Shown here: positions 1-8,057 of the stretch, piece by piece
Position numbering within the stretch: the stretch's first letter is position 1
Layout: each line of letters starts with the position of its first letter
Assembly (NCBI RefSeq): GCF_000382165.1
Contig: NZ_KB907727.1
Coordinates: forward strand, 1-54,669
Source: Arsukibacterium perlucidum DSM 18276
GTDB taxonomy: Bacteria > Pseudomonadota > Gammaproteobacteria > Enterobacterales > Alteromonadaceae
DNA: 54,669 bases
Direction of reading: 5' to 3'
Notes under the pieces: generated by a model
What the model was told of the DNA's origin: nothing
The model's input: only the letters and a program-made list of their open reading frames with translations
Database searches by the model: none
Translations under genes and position numbers: made by a program

Positions 1-153
1 ATGTTTTAGAACGCGAGAAAGCGTTTAGAAGTACGGTTGTGAGAACTTAATCAGCTTGCTAAATAATGGAAATGGTTTTTATAAATTCCTGTCCTGGAAT
101 TTACCCTAACGGGCCGCACTGAAGTGCGTTAAAAACTGTTCCCGACAGTTTTT
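1..153 (+). other. 23S-5S rRNA spacer
   Basis: This stretch directly precedes a 5S rRNA gene, so it is read as the internal spacer of an rRNA operon. The 23S gene itself is not recognised in view. It contains three small hairpins: 83-102 (7-bp stem), 115-128 (5-bp stem with TGAA loop) and 133-151 (AAACTGT / ACAGTTT). The last is followed by T residues running into the 5S gene and is probably a processing stem. No protein-coding gene is supported here. Confidence 0.7.
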
Positions 154-271
154 TGCCTGGTGGCAATAGCGCTGTGGACCCACCTGATCCCATTCCGAAC
201 TCAGAAGTGAAACGCAGCTGCGACGATGGTAGTGTGGCATTCGCCATGCGAGAGTAGTACACCGCCAGGCT
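154..271 (+). rRNA. rrf: 5S ribosomal RNA
   Basis: Typical gammaproteobacterial 5S rRNA of about 118 nt. The ends pair (TGCCTGG at 154 with CCAGGC at 265-270). The conserved internal block CCGAACTCAGAAGTGAAACG and the later GATGGTAGTGTGG and CATGCGAGAGTAG blocks are all present. It is the last gene of an rRNA operon transcribed rightward. The exact 3' end is uncertain by one or two bases. Confidence 0.96.
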
Positions 272-286
272 CCCAATTCAAGCAAA

Positions 287-315
287 AGGCCTACCCTAAC
301 GGGTGGGCCTTTTTG
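287..315 (+). terminator. rRNA operon terminator
   Basis: A ten-base-pair hairpin (AGGCCTACCC, loop TAAC, GGGTGGGCCT, with one T-G pair) is followed by TTTTT. It lies 16 bases after the 5S gene and is a textbook intrinsic terminator ending the rrn operon. Confidence 0.9.
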
Positions 316-402
316 CTTTATCCACACTATAAAATCTGGCTATTATCTAGACAAAGCAGCGAATTAAGTTAACACTGTATCGACAGTCAAAAGGAGTTGC
401 AT

Positions 403-2040
403 GTGTCTCTTGCCCGCTTATTTAAACAAAAAACCTACTCCAGCTGGTTAATTATTCTGGCTTCCAGCCTGATATTTGCCAATATTTTATTCGGCATGGC
501 GCAAGTATCTGCTTTAGTTAGTTTGGCAAATTGGCAGCTAATTTTGTTGTTCAATACAACTATTATTATCTTTCTGGTGGTCTTATTTTACGGTGTACAG
601 CGGCATCGCCGCTCGTTAGCAACCACTGTATTGCAAGTCGATCACGCGATTAAGCGGCTGGAAGAGCGGCTGGAATTAACCCAGCGTGCTGATTTAACTC
701 CCGACATGCGGCTAGACAAAATTAATGATCGCCTGCTGAACTATATTCGGCGCGATCATGAAGTACGCCATCTGGTAAGGGTTCAGGGCCTGATTGACCA
801 TGAGCTGGCGATTGGTAACCGCATTTTTTTTGAAAGTAAATTACAGCACTTTCTGAGTGATGCTTCAGAAGAGGGCAGCGGTGCTTTGTTTATTATTGAG
901 GTGTCGCATCCCGGGCACAGTGTCAGTGCACTGAAGCAACTAGCCTGCCTTAAAGCCTGTATTGAAATTATTAACAGCTACTGTGAGTCTTATCAGGATA
1001 GGATTCTTGCCCGCTTATCAGAAAACGATTTAGTACTGTTACTGTCAGGCATTTCTAAGAAAGAAATGGCTAACCTGGCTGATTCTCTTGTTGTTGCAAT
1101 GGGCCGGGCAAATTGTTTCGCCAATTACCTGAGTTCAGACTTTGTCCATATTGGTTATGTTGCCTATCAGCGCAACCAGACGACCTATCAATTGCTGTCT
1201 GAAGCCGATATGGCGCTTCGCACCGCTCAGTTATATGGTCATAACAGTGCTTTTGGCTTTGAGCCGGAAAAAAAGCCCGCAGCCAAAGGCTCGGTATGGT
1301 GGCGTTCAGAATTAACTAAAGCATTAGCACAGCATCGATTTAGTTTAAGTTTTCAACCGGTATTTTCCTGGCAGGATCAGGAGTTGCTGCAGCAAGAAGT
1401 GCTTGTGCGCTTGCAAACTTCAGAGGGTGAAAACATTCAAGCCGCTATTTTTCTGCCTATGGCTCATAGTTGTGGTTTAACCATACAAATTGACCAACAT
1501 GTATTGTTGCGAGCTGCTAAGTTGGGTTCTCTGGAAAGCCGCAGTGCCATTCGGTGTAGCGTTAATATTAATGCACACTCTCTGTTAAGCAAAGATTGGC
1601 AACAATGGTTGGAACAGCTTGTGGTTGCCGGCCAGCTCGATCCAACCCAGCTGGCTTTAGAAATTACCGAGCATCATCTTATCCGATATTATGCAAAGTT
1701 GAAGCCTGTATTAGATAAGGTGATTAACCTTGGTTTCTCGCTGGTAGTGGATCAGGTGGGGTTGACTATCGATATCCCTCCTTACGCCGATGATTTAGCT
1801 ATAGAGTCTGCCAAACTGCATCCGTCTGTCGTGCGCAATATTGATCAACACCTGGAGCAACAGTTGTTTGTCCGGGGTTTGATTTCTCATTTCGGGGAGC
1901 GGGGTATAAGGGTGATTGGTACCGGCGTAGAATTGGCTGCTGAATGGCAAACACTGCAAAAACTGGGTGTTGCCGGGGGGCAGGGTTTTTACTTTAGCCA
2001 ACCGTTGCCGCAGACAGTATCTGGTACTGCTGCTGATTAA
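403..2040 (+). CDS. csrD: CsrD / MshH, degenerate GGDEF-EAL regulator
   Basis: CsrD (MshH when in the MSHA locus) is a membrane protein that promotes RNase E decay of the CsrB/C small RNAs without itself making or breaking c-di-GMP. The protein of about 545 aa has two N-terminal membrane segments (roughly residues 15-70), a short coiled linker, a GGDEF-like domain (about 130-285) and an EAL-like domain (about 300-540). Both catalytic motifs are degenerate: the GGDEF position reads near LSENDLVLLL and the EAL position reads EVL, as expected for CsrD rather than an active enzyme. A TTG at 397 would abut AAGGAG (391-396). GTG at 403, six bases downstream of that ribosome site, is the better start. 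The 3' end overlaps the convergent next gene by 47 bases. Confidence 0.85.
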   Translation: MSLARLFKQKTYSSWLIILASSLIFANILFGMAQVSALVSLANWQLILLFNTTIIIFLVVLFYGVQRHRRSLATTVLQVDHAIKRLEERLELTQRADLTPDMRLDKINDRLLNYIRRDHEVRHLVRVQGLIDHELAIGNRIFFESKLQHFLSDASEEGSGALFIIEVSHPGHSVSALKQLACLKACIEIINSYCESYQDRILARLSENDLVLLLSGISKKEMANLADSLVVAMGRANCFANYLSSDFVHIGYVAYQRNQTTYQLLSEADMALRTAQLYGHNSAFGFEPEKKPAAKGSVWWRSELTKALAQHRFSLSFQPVFSWQDQELLQQEVLVRLQTSEGENIQAAIFLPMAHSCGLTIQIDQHVLLRAAKLGSLESRSAIRCSVNINAHSLLSKDWQQWLEQLVVAGQLDPTQLALEITEHHLIRYYAKLKPVLDKVINLGFSLVVDQVGLTIDIPPYADDLAIESAKLHPSVVRNIDQHLEQQLFVRGLISHFGERGIRVIGTGVELAAEWQTLQKLGVAGGQGFYFSQPLPQTVSGTAAD

Positions 2041-2992
2041 TTAATTGCCGGTAATATAAGCCGGCCAGGCCCTGCAAACCACCGGTATGAAAAAAGCTAA
2101 TCCGGCTGCCTGGGGCAAACTCACCCGCTGCTATCATCTGATAAAGTTTAAATAACGCCCTACCCGTGTAGACCGGTTCAAGCGCTATATTGTGGCTAAG
2201 GGCAAATTTACAGCAAAAATCGATATGTTCAGCGGCACACCTTGCGTAACGCTGGTCCGGTGCAGTGGCTATTATGCGCCAGGGTGCCTGATGGTCTGCT
2301 TTAGCTTTAAGCAGCGCTTTTATCTTCGCCGGCAGTGACGCATCGTTAACCACCGCCAGTCCTAAGATCTGTGTTTGAGCAGTACCGGTATTCTGTTGTT
2401 TGCTTGCGCTAATTATGCCGGCAAGCGTACCCCCGCTGGCAGTAGCGGTAGCTATCACATCTGCTGGTCCTGCGGGAGTGTCGTTAAGGTTTAAACCGGC
2501 AATACCACGAACCCCCAAAGCAGAACTGCCGCCTTCCGGGATGATCAGACAATCAGGATGGCGAAGGGCCAGCAACTCCAGAAAATCTGACTGCTGGCGT
2601 CGCCGGTATGTCTGACGATCTGTGGCAATTAGCGTCATACCTTTTGCCAGGCAAAACTGCAAGGTGGGATTTTGCTGGTCAATGCTGTCAGCACGGACAT
2701 AAGCCGTTGCCGGAATACCAAACAATTCAGCGGCTGCAGCACTGGCTGCCAGATGGTTAGAGAAGGCGCCACCAAAAGTGACGAAGCCACGATATTGTTG
2801 TTGCTGAATCAGCTTTATATGATATTGTAATTTCATCCATTTATTGCCGGATATCATTGGCTCAGCAGTCTTCGGGCAATATAACCAAAGTTCAACCCGG
2901 GCCTTTGCCAACAGAGGGTCAAGGATCTTGTACCAATTGGCAGAAAGATCTGCAAAGTCAGCGATTGGTAATAACATAAAGCGGAATGGCAA
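1994..2992 (-). CDS. PLP-dependent deaminase / D-cysteine desulfhydrase family protein
   Basis: A fold-type II pyridoxal-phosphate enzyme related to 1-aminocyclopropane-1-carboxylate deaminase and D-cysteine desulfhydrase. Visible signs are the cofactor lysine in SGNKWMKLQ (about residue 51), the following TFGGAFSNH segment (the family's substrate/PLP asparagine region) and the glycine-rich IPEGGSSALG and ATASGGTLAG loops that hold the phosphate. Length (about 330 aa) fits the family. The substrate cannot be told from sequence. The first codon taken is TTG at 2992; an ATG at 2977 is equally possible, and neither has a clear ribosome site. It sits in opposite orientation between csrD and mshI, so it is probably not part of the pilus system. 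Divergent promoters are likely near 2995-3022. Confidence 0.75.
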   Translation of the reverse strand: MPFRFMLLPIADFADLSANWYKILDPLLAKARVELWLYCPKTAEPMISGNKWMKLQYHIKLIQQQQYRGFVTFGGAFSNHLAASAAAAELFGIPATAYVRADSIDQQNPTLQFCLAKGMTLIATDRQTYRRRQQSDFLELLALRHPDCLIIPEGGSSALGVRGIAGLNLNDTPAGPADVIATATASGGTLAGIISASKQQNTGTAQTQILGLAVVNDASLPAKIKALLKAKADHQAPWRIIATAPDQRYARCAAEHIDFCCKFALSHNIALEPVYTGRALFKLYQMIAAGEFAPGSRISFFHTGGLQGLAGLYYRQLINQQQYQILSAATVG

Positions 2993-2994
2993 AT

Positions 2995-3022
2995 TTGAAA
3001 TAGAAGTTGCCAGTATTATAAA
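2995..3022 (+). promoter_or_regulatory. sigma70-like promoter for the msh biogenesis operon
   Basis: TTGAAA at 2995-3000 and TATAAA at 3017-3022 are separated by 16 bases, a good match to the -35/-10 consensus. It lies 28 bases before the mshI start and would drive the long rightward msh operon. Predicted by eye only. Confidence 0.5.
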
Positions 3023-3049
3023 CCGATATCAGGGTTAAATAGCATTAAG

Positions 3050-3973
3050 ATGTTAGCCAGTGTTTTGCAACAGTTCAGATTTGGCCACAATAGCGTAGCG
3101 GGTGTTGCTGTGCTGCATATTCGTGAGCATGAAATGCAATTGCTACTTCGACCAGCTGACGGAAAAGAAGCGACAGTGCAAGTTCAGGCTGTGAATCGGG
3201 GTAACTGGCAGTTGGCAATGCAGGATGTCCTGGCGAAAGTCAGTAAAGCGATGGCTGTTACCCTGATCATTCCGCCCAGCATGTATCAGATTATACAACT
3301 GGAAAAGCCCGCCATAGCTGAACAGGAATTACTAACTGCTTTACCATGGCAAATCAAAGATCTTACCGATATTGCGCTAGATGATCTGGTACTCGATTAC
3401 ATTGATTTACCTGCGGCTCCTGGCCAGCCAGCAAAAATTAATGTTGTCGTTAGCGTAAAGAGCCAATTGCAGGAGTTGGTAGCAGTTGTGCAGCGTGAAA
3501 AATTGAATTTGCAGCAAATCCTGATTGAAGAGTGGTTAATACACGAGTTACTCGACTATGCAGACCATGCTGCTCTGGTATTAATGCATCAACCCGATCA
3601 AGATGTGTTACTGCAAGTTATTCGTCAGGGACAATTGCAGTTCTCCAGACGCTTACGTGGTTTTAATATGCTGCATCAATATACTGAATCAGAATTGCAG
3701 CAAGGGGTGTTTGATAATTTACTTCTTGAAATTCAACGCTCTATGGACTACATCGAAAGCCAGCTTAAGTTGCCGCCTGTGCGCAGTATTCATTTGCTGT
3801 GTAGTGGCTCCGAACGTACCGATCTAGTGCCGCTATTTCATCAGGCAGGATTTAGCCAGGTTCAGGCGTTGCAGCTGAAACCGGGGTTGCAATGGGCTGC
3901 AGCGTTCGATGTAAATGAGTTTTGGCCTGTGATTGCGGCCACTGGCATCTCTATCGGAGAGCCTTCAGCATGA
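3050..3973 (+). CDS. mshI: MSHA biogenesis protein MshI (PilM-like)
   Basis: First gene of the rightward MSHA pilus operon. The 307-aa cytoplasmic protein is of the PilM / actin-like ATPase fold. PilM-type proteins form the inner-membrane alignment complex with PilN and PilO, here the next two genes. Assignment rests mainly on position and on weak PilM-like pattern, because MshI is divergent. No signal peptide or membrane segment is seen. The stop codon overlaps the ATG of the next gene (ATGA at 3970-3973), indicating translational coupling. Confidence 0.8.
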   Translation: MLASVLQQFRFGHNSVAGVAVLHIREHEMQLLLRPADGKEATVQVQAVNRGNWQLAMQDVLAKVSKAMAVTLIIPPSMYQIIQLEKPAIAEQELLTALPWQIKDLTDIALDDLVLDYIDLPAAPGQPAKINVVVSVKSQLQELVAVVQREKLNLQQILIEEWLIHELLDYADHAALVLMHQPDQDVLLQVIRQGQLQFSRRLRGFNMLHQYTESELQQGVFDNLLLEIQRSMDYIESQLKLPPVRSIHLLCSGSERTDLVPLFHQAGFSQVQALQLKPGLQWAAAFDVNEFWPVIAATGISIGEPSA

Positions 3974-4560
3974 AACAGCGGATAAATTTGTATCAGGTTG
4001 GCTTAAAACCACAACAGGAAACCCTGGCACTATCGTCACTTTTTGGTTTGTTGGGGCTGGTACTGACAGTTAGTTTGCTGGTGTGGGGAGGCTTACAGTG
4101 GCAACAACGCCAGCAAATACAGGTAAATAAGCAGGCAGAGCAGCAGTTAAATCAGCAGCAAGAGCAGCTTGGGTTATTACAACAGGCTTTATTACAACGC
4201 CAGCCATCTAAGACATTAGTTTCTGAACGTGATCAACTTAAACGACGGGTTGAGCAGCAAATTGCGCTGCAACGTTATTTATTAGCTCAGCAAGTAGGTG
4301 CTGATTATGCCTATAGCAAAGTATTACAACAGTTAGTTGATGCGGATATTAACAGTGTCTGGTTAACCCGTTTTAAATTGCGGCCTGGGAGCAGTGAGTT
4401 GCAGGGTCTGACAATAGCGCCAGCCGCAGTACCCGGATGGTTGGAAAGTCTGCGCCACTTCGACTACTTTAAAGGTCAGCGCTTTAATGAGCTGCGTTTA
4501 TCTCAACTGCCAGAGCAGCCGGCGGTGCAGTTCCATCTTATTGCTGAGCAGAGAGACTGA
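3970..4560 (+). CDS. PilN-like MSHA biogenesis protein (MshI2)
   Basis: A 196-aa bitopic inner-membrane protein. It has a short cytoplasmic tail (KQRINLYQVGLKPQQ, where PilN carries its PilM-binding INL motif), one transmembrane helix (about residues 24-45), a Gln-rich coiled coil and a small periplasmic domain. This is PilN architecture. An upstream in-frame start exists (3922), but ATG 3970 has GGAGA at 3956-3960 and overlaps the mshI stop, so it is preferred. It would connect cytoplasmic MshI to periplasmic MshJ/MshK. Confidence 0.8.
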   Translation: MKQRINLYQVGLKPQQETLALSSLFGLLGLVLTVSLLVWGGLQWQQRQQIQVNKQAEQQLNQQQEQLGLLQQALLQRQPSKTLVSERDQLKRRVEQQIALQRYLLAQQVGADYAYSKVLQQLVDADINSVWLTRFKLRPGSSELQGLTIAPAAVPGWLESLRHFDYFKGQRFNELRLSQLPEQPAVQFHLIAEQRD

Positions 4561-4562
4561 GC

Positions 4563-5213
4563 ATGGCTAACTGGCAACAAATAAACCAACGCTATCAGGC
4601 TTTGCAGTTCAGGGAAAAACGGCTTATTTTCTTCGGCTCTATAATACTGGTTTTCTGGTTACTATTAATATATCTGCTCGAACCGGCCTGGCAGCAGCAA
4701 CAGCAGTTGACAGGACAACAGCAAAAGTTACGGTTACAACAGCAGCAGGTGCGCCAGCAACTTGAACTATTACAATTGCAGCTGGCAATAGATATCGATC
4801 AACCTTTGCGGGATGAAATTGCCAGCCTTACCCAGCAACAAACAGAGTTGACCGCGCAACGGTATAACCAGAGTAGTTTGTTTATTGGCGCTGATCAGAT
4901 GTTAGCGCTGCTGCGGGAAATTCTTGCAAAAAGCCAACAGTTAACGCTGAAGTCGTTATCAACTTCAGCAGCTGTACCAGTCGTCCTTGCCGGGCAGCTG
5001 GCGGGCGAGGCACCTTTATTGTATCAACATAAAACAACCTTGATAGTCAGCGGTGCCTATAGAAATGTACAACAGCTATTAAGCGAACTGGAAAAACTGC
5101 CCTGGTTAGTGCAGTGGCAGCAACTGGATTATCAGGTAACTGACTACCCGGCAGCGGATATTAGCATTGAGTTTATTACAGTGAGCGAGAATGAAAACTT
5201 TATTCAGCTTTAG
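4563..5213 (+). CDS. mshJ: MSHA biogenesis protein MshJ (PilO-like)
   Basis: A 216-aa PilO-type protein: short N-terminal cytoplasmic part, one membrane helix (about residues 20-40, FFGSIILVFWLLLIYLL), a Gln-rich periplasmic coiled coil (about 43-105) and a C-terminal globular domain. It should pair with the PilN-like protein encoded immediately upstream (2-base gap). Its 3' end overlaps mshK by 23 bases. Confidence 0.85.
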   Translation: MANWQQINQRYQALQFREKRLIFFGSIILVFWLLLIYLLEPAWQQQQQLTGQQQKLRLQQQQVRQQLELLQLQLAIDIDQPLRDEIASLTQQQTELTAQRYNQSSLFIGADQMLALLREILAKSQQLTLKSLSTSAAVPVVLAGQLAGEAPLLYQHKTTLIVSGAYRNVQQLLSELEKLPWLVQWQQLDYQVTDYPAADISIEFITVSENENFIQL

Positions 5214-5517
5214 TGCTGTGTTGTTAATAGCGTTTGCCAGCCATGCTGACCCAACCCGGCCAGCTTCTGGTTACACAGAAAGCTACAGCAGTAATAGCGT
5301 GGCAGCAAACCCAGTCAGCGCGTTAAAGCTACAGATAATCCACAACAGCAGTAAGGGTAAAACCGCCACCATAAACGGTCAGCTGCTGCAGCCGGGTGAT
5401 CAATATCAAGGTTATACCCTTACCGATATCAGTGCCACCGCGGTAGTGCTGAGCCGGGGGGATGAACAACAAATTTTGCAGTTACATAATAAAACGATAA
5501 AAAATTATGATAAATAA
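5191..5517 (+). CDS. mshK: MSHA biogenesis protein MshK (PilP-like)
   Basis: A small (108 aa) exported protein with a signal peptide (MKTLFSFSAVLLIAFASHA, cleavage about residue 19) and the DPTRP sequence typical of MshK just after it. The rest is a compact beta-rich HR domain like PilP/GspC (for example ATINGQLLQPGDQYQGY). It probably bridges the inner-membrane MshI-J complex and the MshL secretin. The start is inside mshJ and the stop inside mshL, so translation is coupled on both sides. Confidence 0.85.
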   Translation: MKTLFSFSAVLLIAFASHADPTRPASGYTESYSSNSVAANPVSALKLQIIHNSSKGKTATINGQLLQPGDQYQGYTLTDISATAVVLSRGDEQQILQLHNKTIKNYDK

Positions 5518-7165
5518 TACCCCATTTAAAGTGTGTGTTGTCAGCAGCGTGTTGTTGCTTAGCGCTTGCCAGGCGCTGGAACCTAATGCCGGACCAACTG
5601 CCGCCAAAAAAGCGTTGCAACCAGCAGAGGTAACAGCAAAGCCGGCGCTGGCGGTTCCGGCCGCGGTAACCCAGGATTTACTGGCCAGACCGCCAGCTGC
5701 AATTGCCAGCACTGAGCCACGGTTTAATGTGTCTGCAACGGACGTGGCACTTACAGATTTTTTCCATTCGATAGTACATGACACACCCTACAGCCTGGTG
5801 GTTCATCCCAGCATTAGTGGCACTATAAGCCTGCAACTGAAACAGGTGACCCTGGCGGAAACTCTGGCCATCGTCCAGTCACTGTATGGTTTCGATATCC
5901 GGCGCCAGGGCATGGTGTACCAGGTTTATCCTGCTGGTTTGCGGACTGAAACTATCGCCGTCAATTATTTAATGCTGCAGCGCAACGGATTTTCGTCTAT
6001 TTCTGTTAACTCCGGTGGGGTGTCGCAGGACAGCGCAAACCAGAGCAACAATAATCGCAGCAATCAGGGCTTGGCCAACAATAACCAGCAGAATAGTCCT
6101 TTAGGTAACAACAATGGCCAGAACCAAAATAGCCAACAGCAATTTAATGGCAGTTCTATTCAAAGTGAAAGCCGTACAGATTTCTGGAGTGATTTAAAGG
6201 AGGCAGTTGAAGGCGTGTTAGGTGAGGGACCACAACGGATGGTTGTGGTCAGCCCGCAGGCAGGCTTGGTTACGGTCCGCGGCATGCCGGATGAAATTGC
6301 TGCTGTTAAAACCTTTTTAGGGCAGTCAGAGCAGCAACTGCAGCGTCAGGTTGTGCTGGAAGCCAAAATTATTGAAGTAACATTAAGCGACGAATACCAG
6401 CAAGGTATTAACTGGCAAAATGCGCTGGCAACCATAGGCTCTACCAGCTTTAACTTTACCACCTCCGGCGTTATACCTACCAACCCAACCACTACAAATT
6501 TAGGGGGGGTAACCGCTATTTCGTTTAGCAATGCTGATTTCAGTGGCGTAATTAACTTACTGGAAACCCAGGGTAACGCTCAGGTATTGTCCAGCCCGCG
6601 GGTTACCGCGATGAATAACCAGAAAGCCGTTATTAAAGTGGGGCAGGATGAGTATTTCGTAACCGATGTTACCAGTAACACTACCATTGCCGGTACCGGA
6701 GCAACGACGACATCTCCCAATATTTCACTGCAACCTTTTTTCTCAGGGATTGCGTTGGATGTAACACCGCAAATAGACCAGCATGGTAACGTTATTTTGC
6801 ACGTACACCCTTCAGTAACAGAAACGTCTGAACAAAGTAAAACCATTCGCTTTAGTAATGAACAAATCGTGTTGCCGCTGGCGCAGAGCAACATTCGCGA
6901 GTCTGACACTATTATTAAAGCGCAGAGTGGCGAAATTGTAGTGATTGGCGGCTTGATGCAAACAGTCACCAGTGACAGTGAGTCACGCACGCCGGTGCTC
7001 GGTTCAATCCCATTGCTGGGCCAGTTGTTTACCAGCAAAAATAAGATTGAGCGTAAAAAAGAGCTGGTGATCCTGCTCAAGCCAACAGTGGTAGGTAATG
7101 GTGTCTGGCAACAACAGGTACAGCAGTCTGCAGAATTAATTACTGACTGGTATCCCGAGCAATAA
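5507..7165 (+). CDS. mshL: MSHA outer-membrane secretin MshL
   Basis: Secretin through which the MSHA pilus crosses the outer membrane. The 552-aa precursor has a lipoprotein signal peptide with lipobox LLLSAC (Cys about residue 21), an N-terminal STN-type domain (about 80-140), a low-complexity Asn/Gln/Ser linker (about 175-220), an N1-like domain (about 235-275) and the secretin homology domain (about 285-545) with the conserved VEAKIIEV, VLSSPRVTAMNNQKA and IGGLM segments. It overlaps mshK by 11 bases and is followed after 4 bases by mshM. Confidence 0.93.
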   Translation: MINNTPFKVCVVSSVLLLSACQALEPNAGPTAAKKALQPAEVTAKPALAVPAAVTQDLLARPPAAIASTEPRFNVSATDVALTDFFHSIVHDTPYSLVVHPSISGTISLQLKQVTLAETLAIVQSLYGFDIRRQGMVYQVYPAGLRTETIAVNYLMLQRNGFSSISVNSGGVSQDSANQSNNNRSNQGLANNNQQNSPLGNNNGQNQNSQQQFNGSSIQSESRTDFWSDLKEAVEGVLGEGPQRMVVVSPQAGLVTVRGMPDEIAAVKTFLGQSEQQLQRQVVLEAKIIEVTLSDEYQQGINWQNALATIGSTSFNFTTSGVIPTNPTTTNLGGVTAISFSNADFSGVINLLETQGNAQVLSSPRVTAMNNQKAVIKVGQDEYFVTDVTSNTTIAGTGATTTSPNISLQPFFSGIALDVTPQIDQHGNVILHVHPSVTETSEQSKTIRFSNEQIVLPLAQSNIRESDTIIKAQSGEIVVIGGLMQTVTSDSESRTPVLGSIPLLGQLFTSKNKIERKKELVILLKPTVVGNGVWQQQVQQSAELITDWYPEQ

Positions 7166-7169
7166 GCTT

Positions 7170-8057
7170 ATGTATGCTGCCCATTTTAATCTGGCCTTAA
7201 CGCCGTTTTCACTCACCCCTGATACCCGGTTTTATGTTGGCTTACCGCAACATGAGGCCGCCCTGGCGGTGTTGAACACAGCGTTAAATGCCGGCGAGGG
7301 CTTTATTAAAGTGACCGGGGAAGTGGGTACCGGCAAAACCTTACTGTGTCGTCTGCTGTTAAAACAAGCGCCAGCTGACTGGCAATTAGCCTACCTGCCC
7401 GACCCGAGCGTAAGCCCGTTAGAGTTACGCTGGGCCCTGGCAGCAGAGCTGGGGTTAAAGTATTCAGCTAATATTGATGCCAGTCAGTTACTGCAGTTGC
7501 TGCAACGACAGCTGATCCTGCTGGCAAAACAAGGTAAAAAAATTATTCTGGTGATTGATGAAGCGCAGGCGTTACCAGACGATACACTTGAATCACTGCG
7601 CTTGCTTACTAACCTGGAAACTGAGCGTCGTAAACTGCTTCAGGTAGTATTGTTTGGTCAGCCAGAGCTGGATCAGCGCCTCGCCAGTCAGCAATTCAGG
7701 CAGTTACGGCAACGTATTTCCTTCGCCTATAAACTGCCGGTCATGTCCCCTGAGCAAATTCGTTATTATGTCCGGCAGCGCTTGCAAATAGCCGGAGCTA
7801 CACCTGCATTGTTTAACCGTTTTGCCTTGCTGGCGATTAACCGTTATAGCCGCGGTATTCCAAGACTGGTTAATTTGCTTGCCCACAAAGGGTTGATGTT
7901 GGCCTATGGCGAGGGCAAAAGCCGGGTAACTGGCCGGCACATCCGTTTTGCGGCATTGGATACAGAAGATACCCGGCGCGCAATTCCCCGTTATTTATGG
8001 TTGCTGACCGGAGCTGCTGTATTTAGTGCGGCCTGTTTCGCCTGGGTGATGCGATGA
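7170..8057 (+). CDS. mshM: MSHA biogenesis ATPase MshM (ExeA-like)
   Basis: AAA-type ATPase of the ExeA/GspA family. Walker A is GEVGTGKT at about residues 50-57 and Walker B is ILVIDEAQ at about 126-133. The C-terminal transmembrane helix (about 275-295) would anchor it to the inner membrane with the ATPase facing the cytoplasm. ExeA relatives help assemble the secretin through peptidoglycan, though MshM has no visible peptidoglycan-binding domain. The stop overlaps the mshN start (ATGA at 8054). Confidence 0.9.
   Translation: MYAAHFNLALTPFSLTPDTRFYVGLPQHEAALAVLNTALNAGEGFIKVTGEVGTGKTLLCRLLLKQAPADWQLAYLPDPSVSPLELRWALAAELGLKYSANIDASQLLQLLQRQLILLAKQGKKIILVIDEAQALPDDTLESLRLLTNLETERRKLLQVVLFGQPELDQRLASQQFRQLRQRISFAYKLPVMSPEQIRYYVRQRLQIAGATPALFNRFALLAINRYSRGIPRLVNLLAHKGLMLAYGEGKSRVTGRHIRFAALDTEDTRRAIPRYLWLLTGAAVFSAACFAWVMR

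Noticed and set aside
106..327. Minus-strand frame of 73 aa across the 5S gene
   Set aside because: It overlaps the 5S rRNA and its terminator almost entirely and has no ribosome site.
6580..7080. Minus-strand frame of 166 aa opposite the mshL secretin domain
   Set aside because: The plus-strand secretin motifs are unmistakable, and the opposite frame shows no domain or ribosome site.
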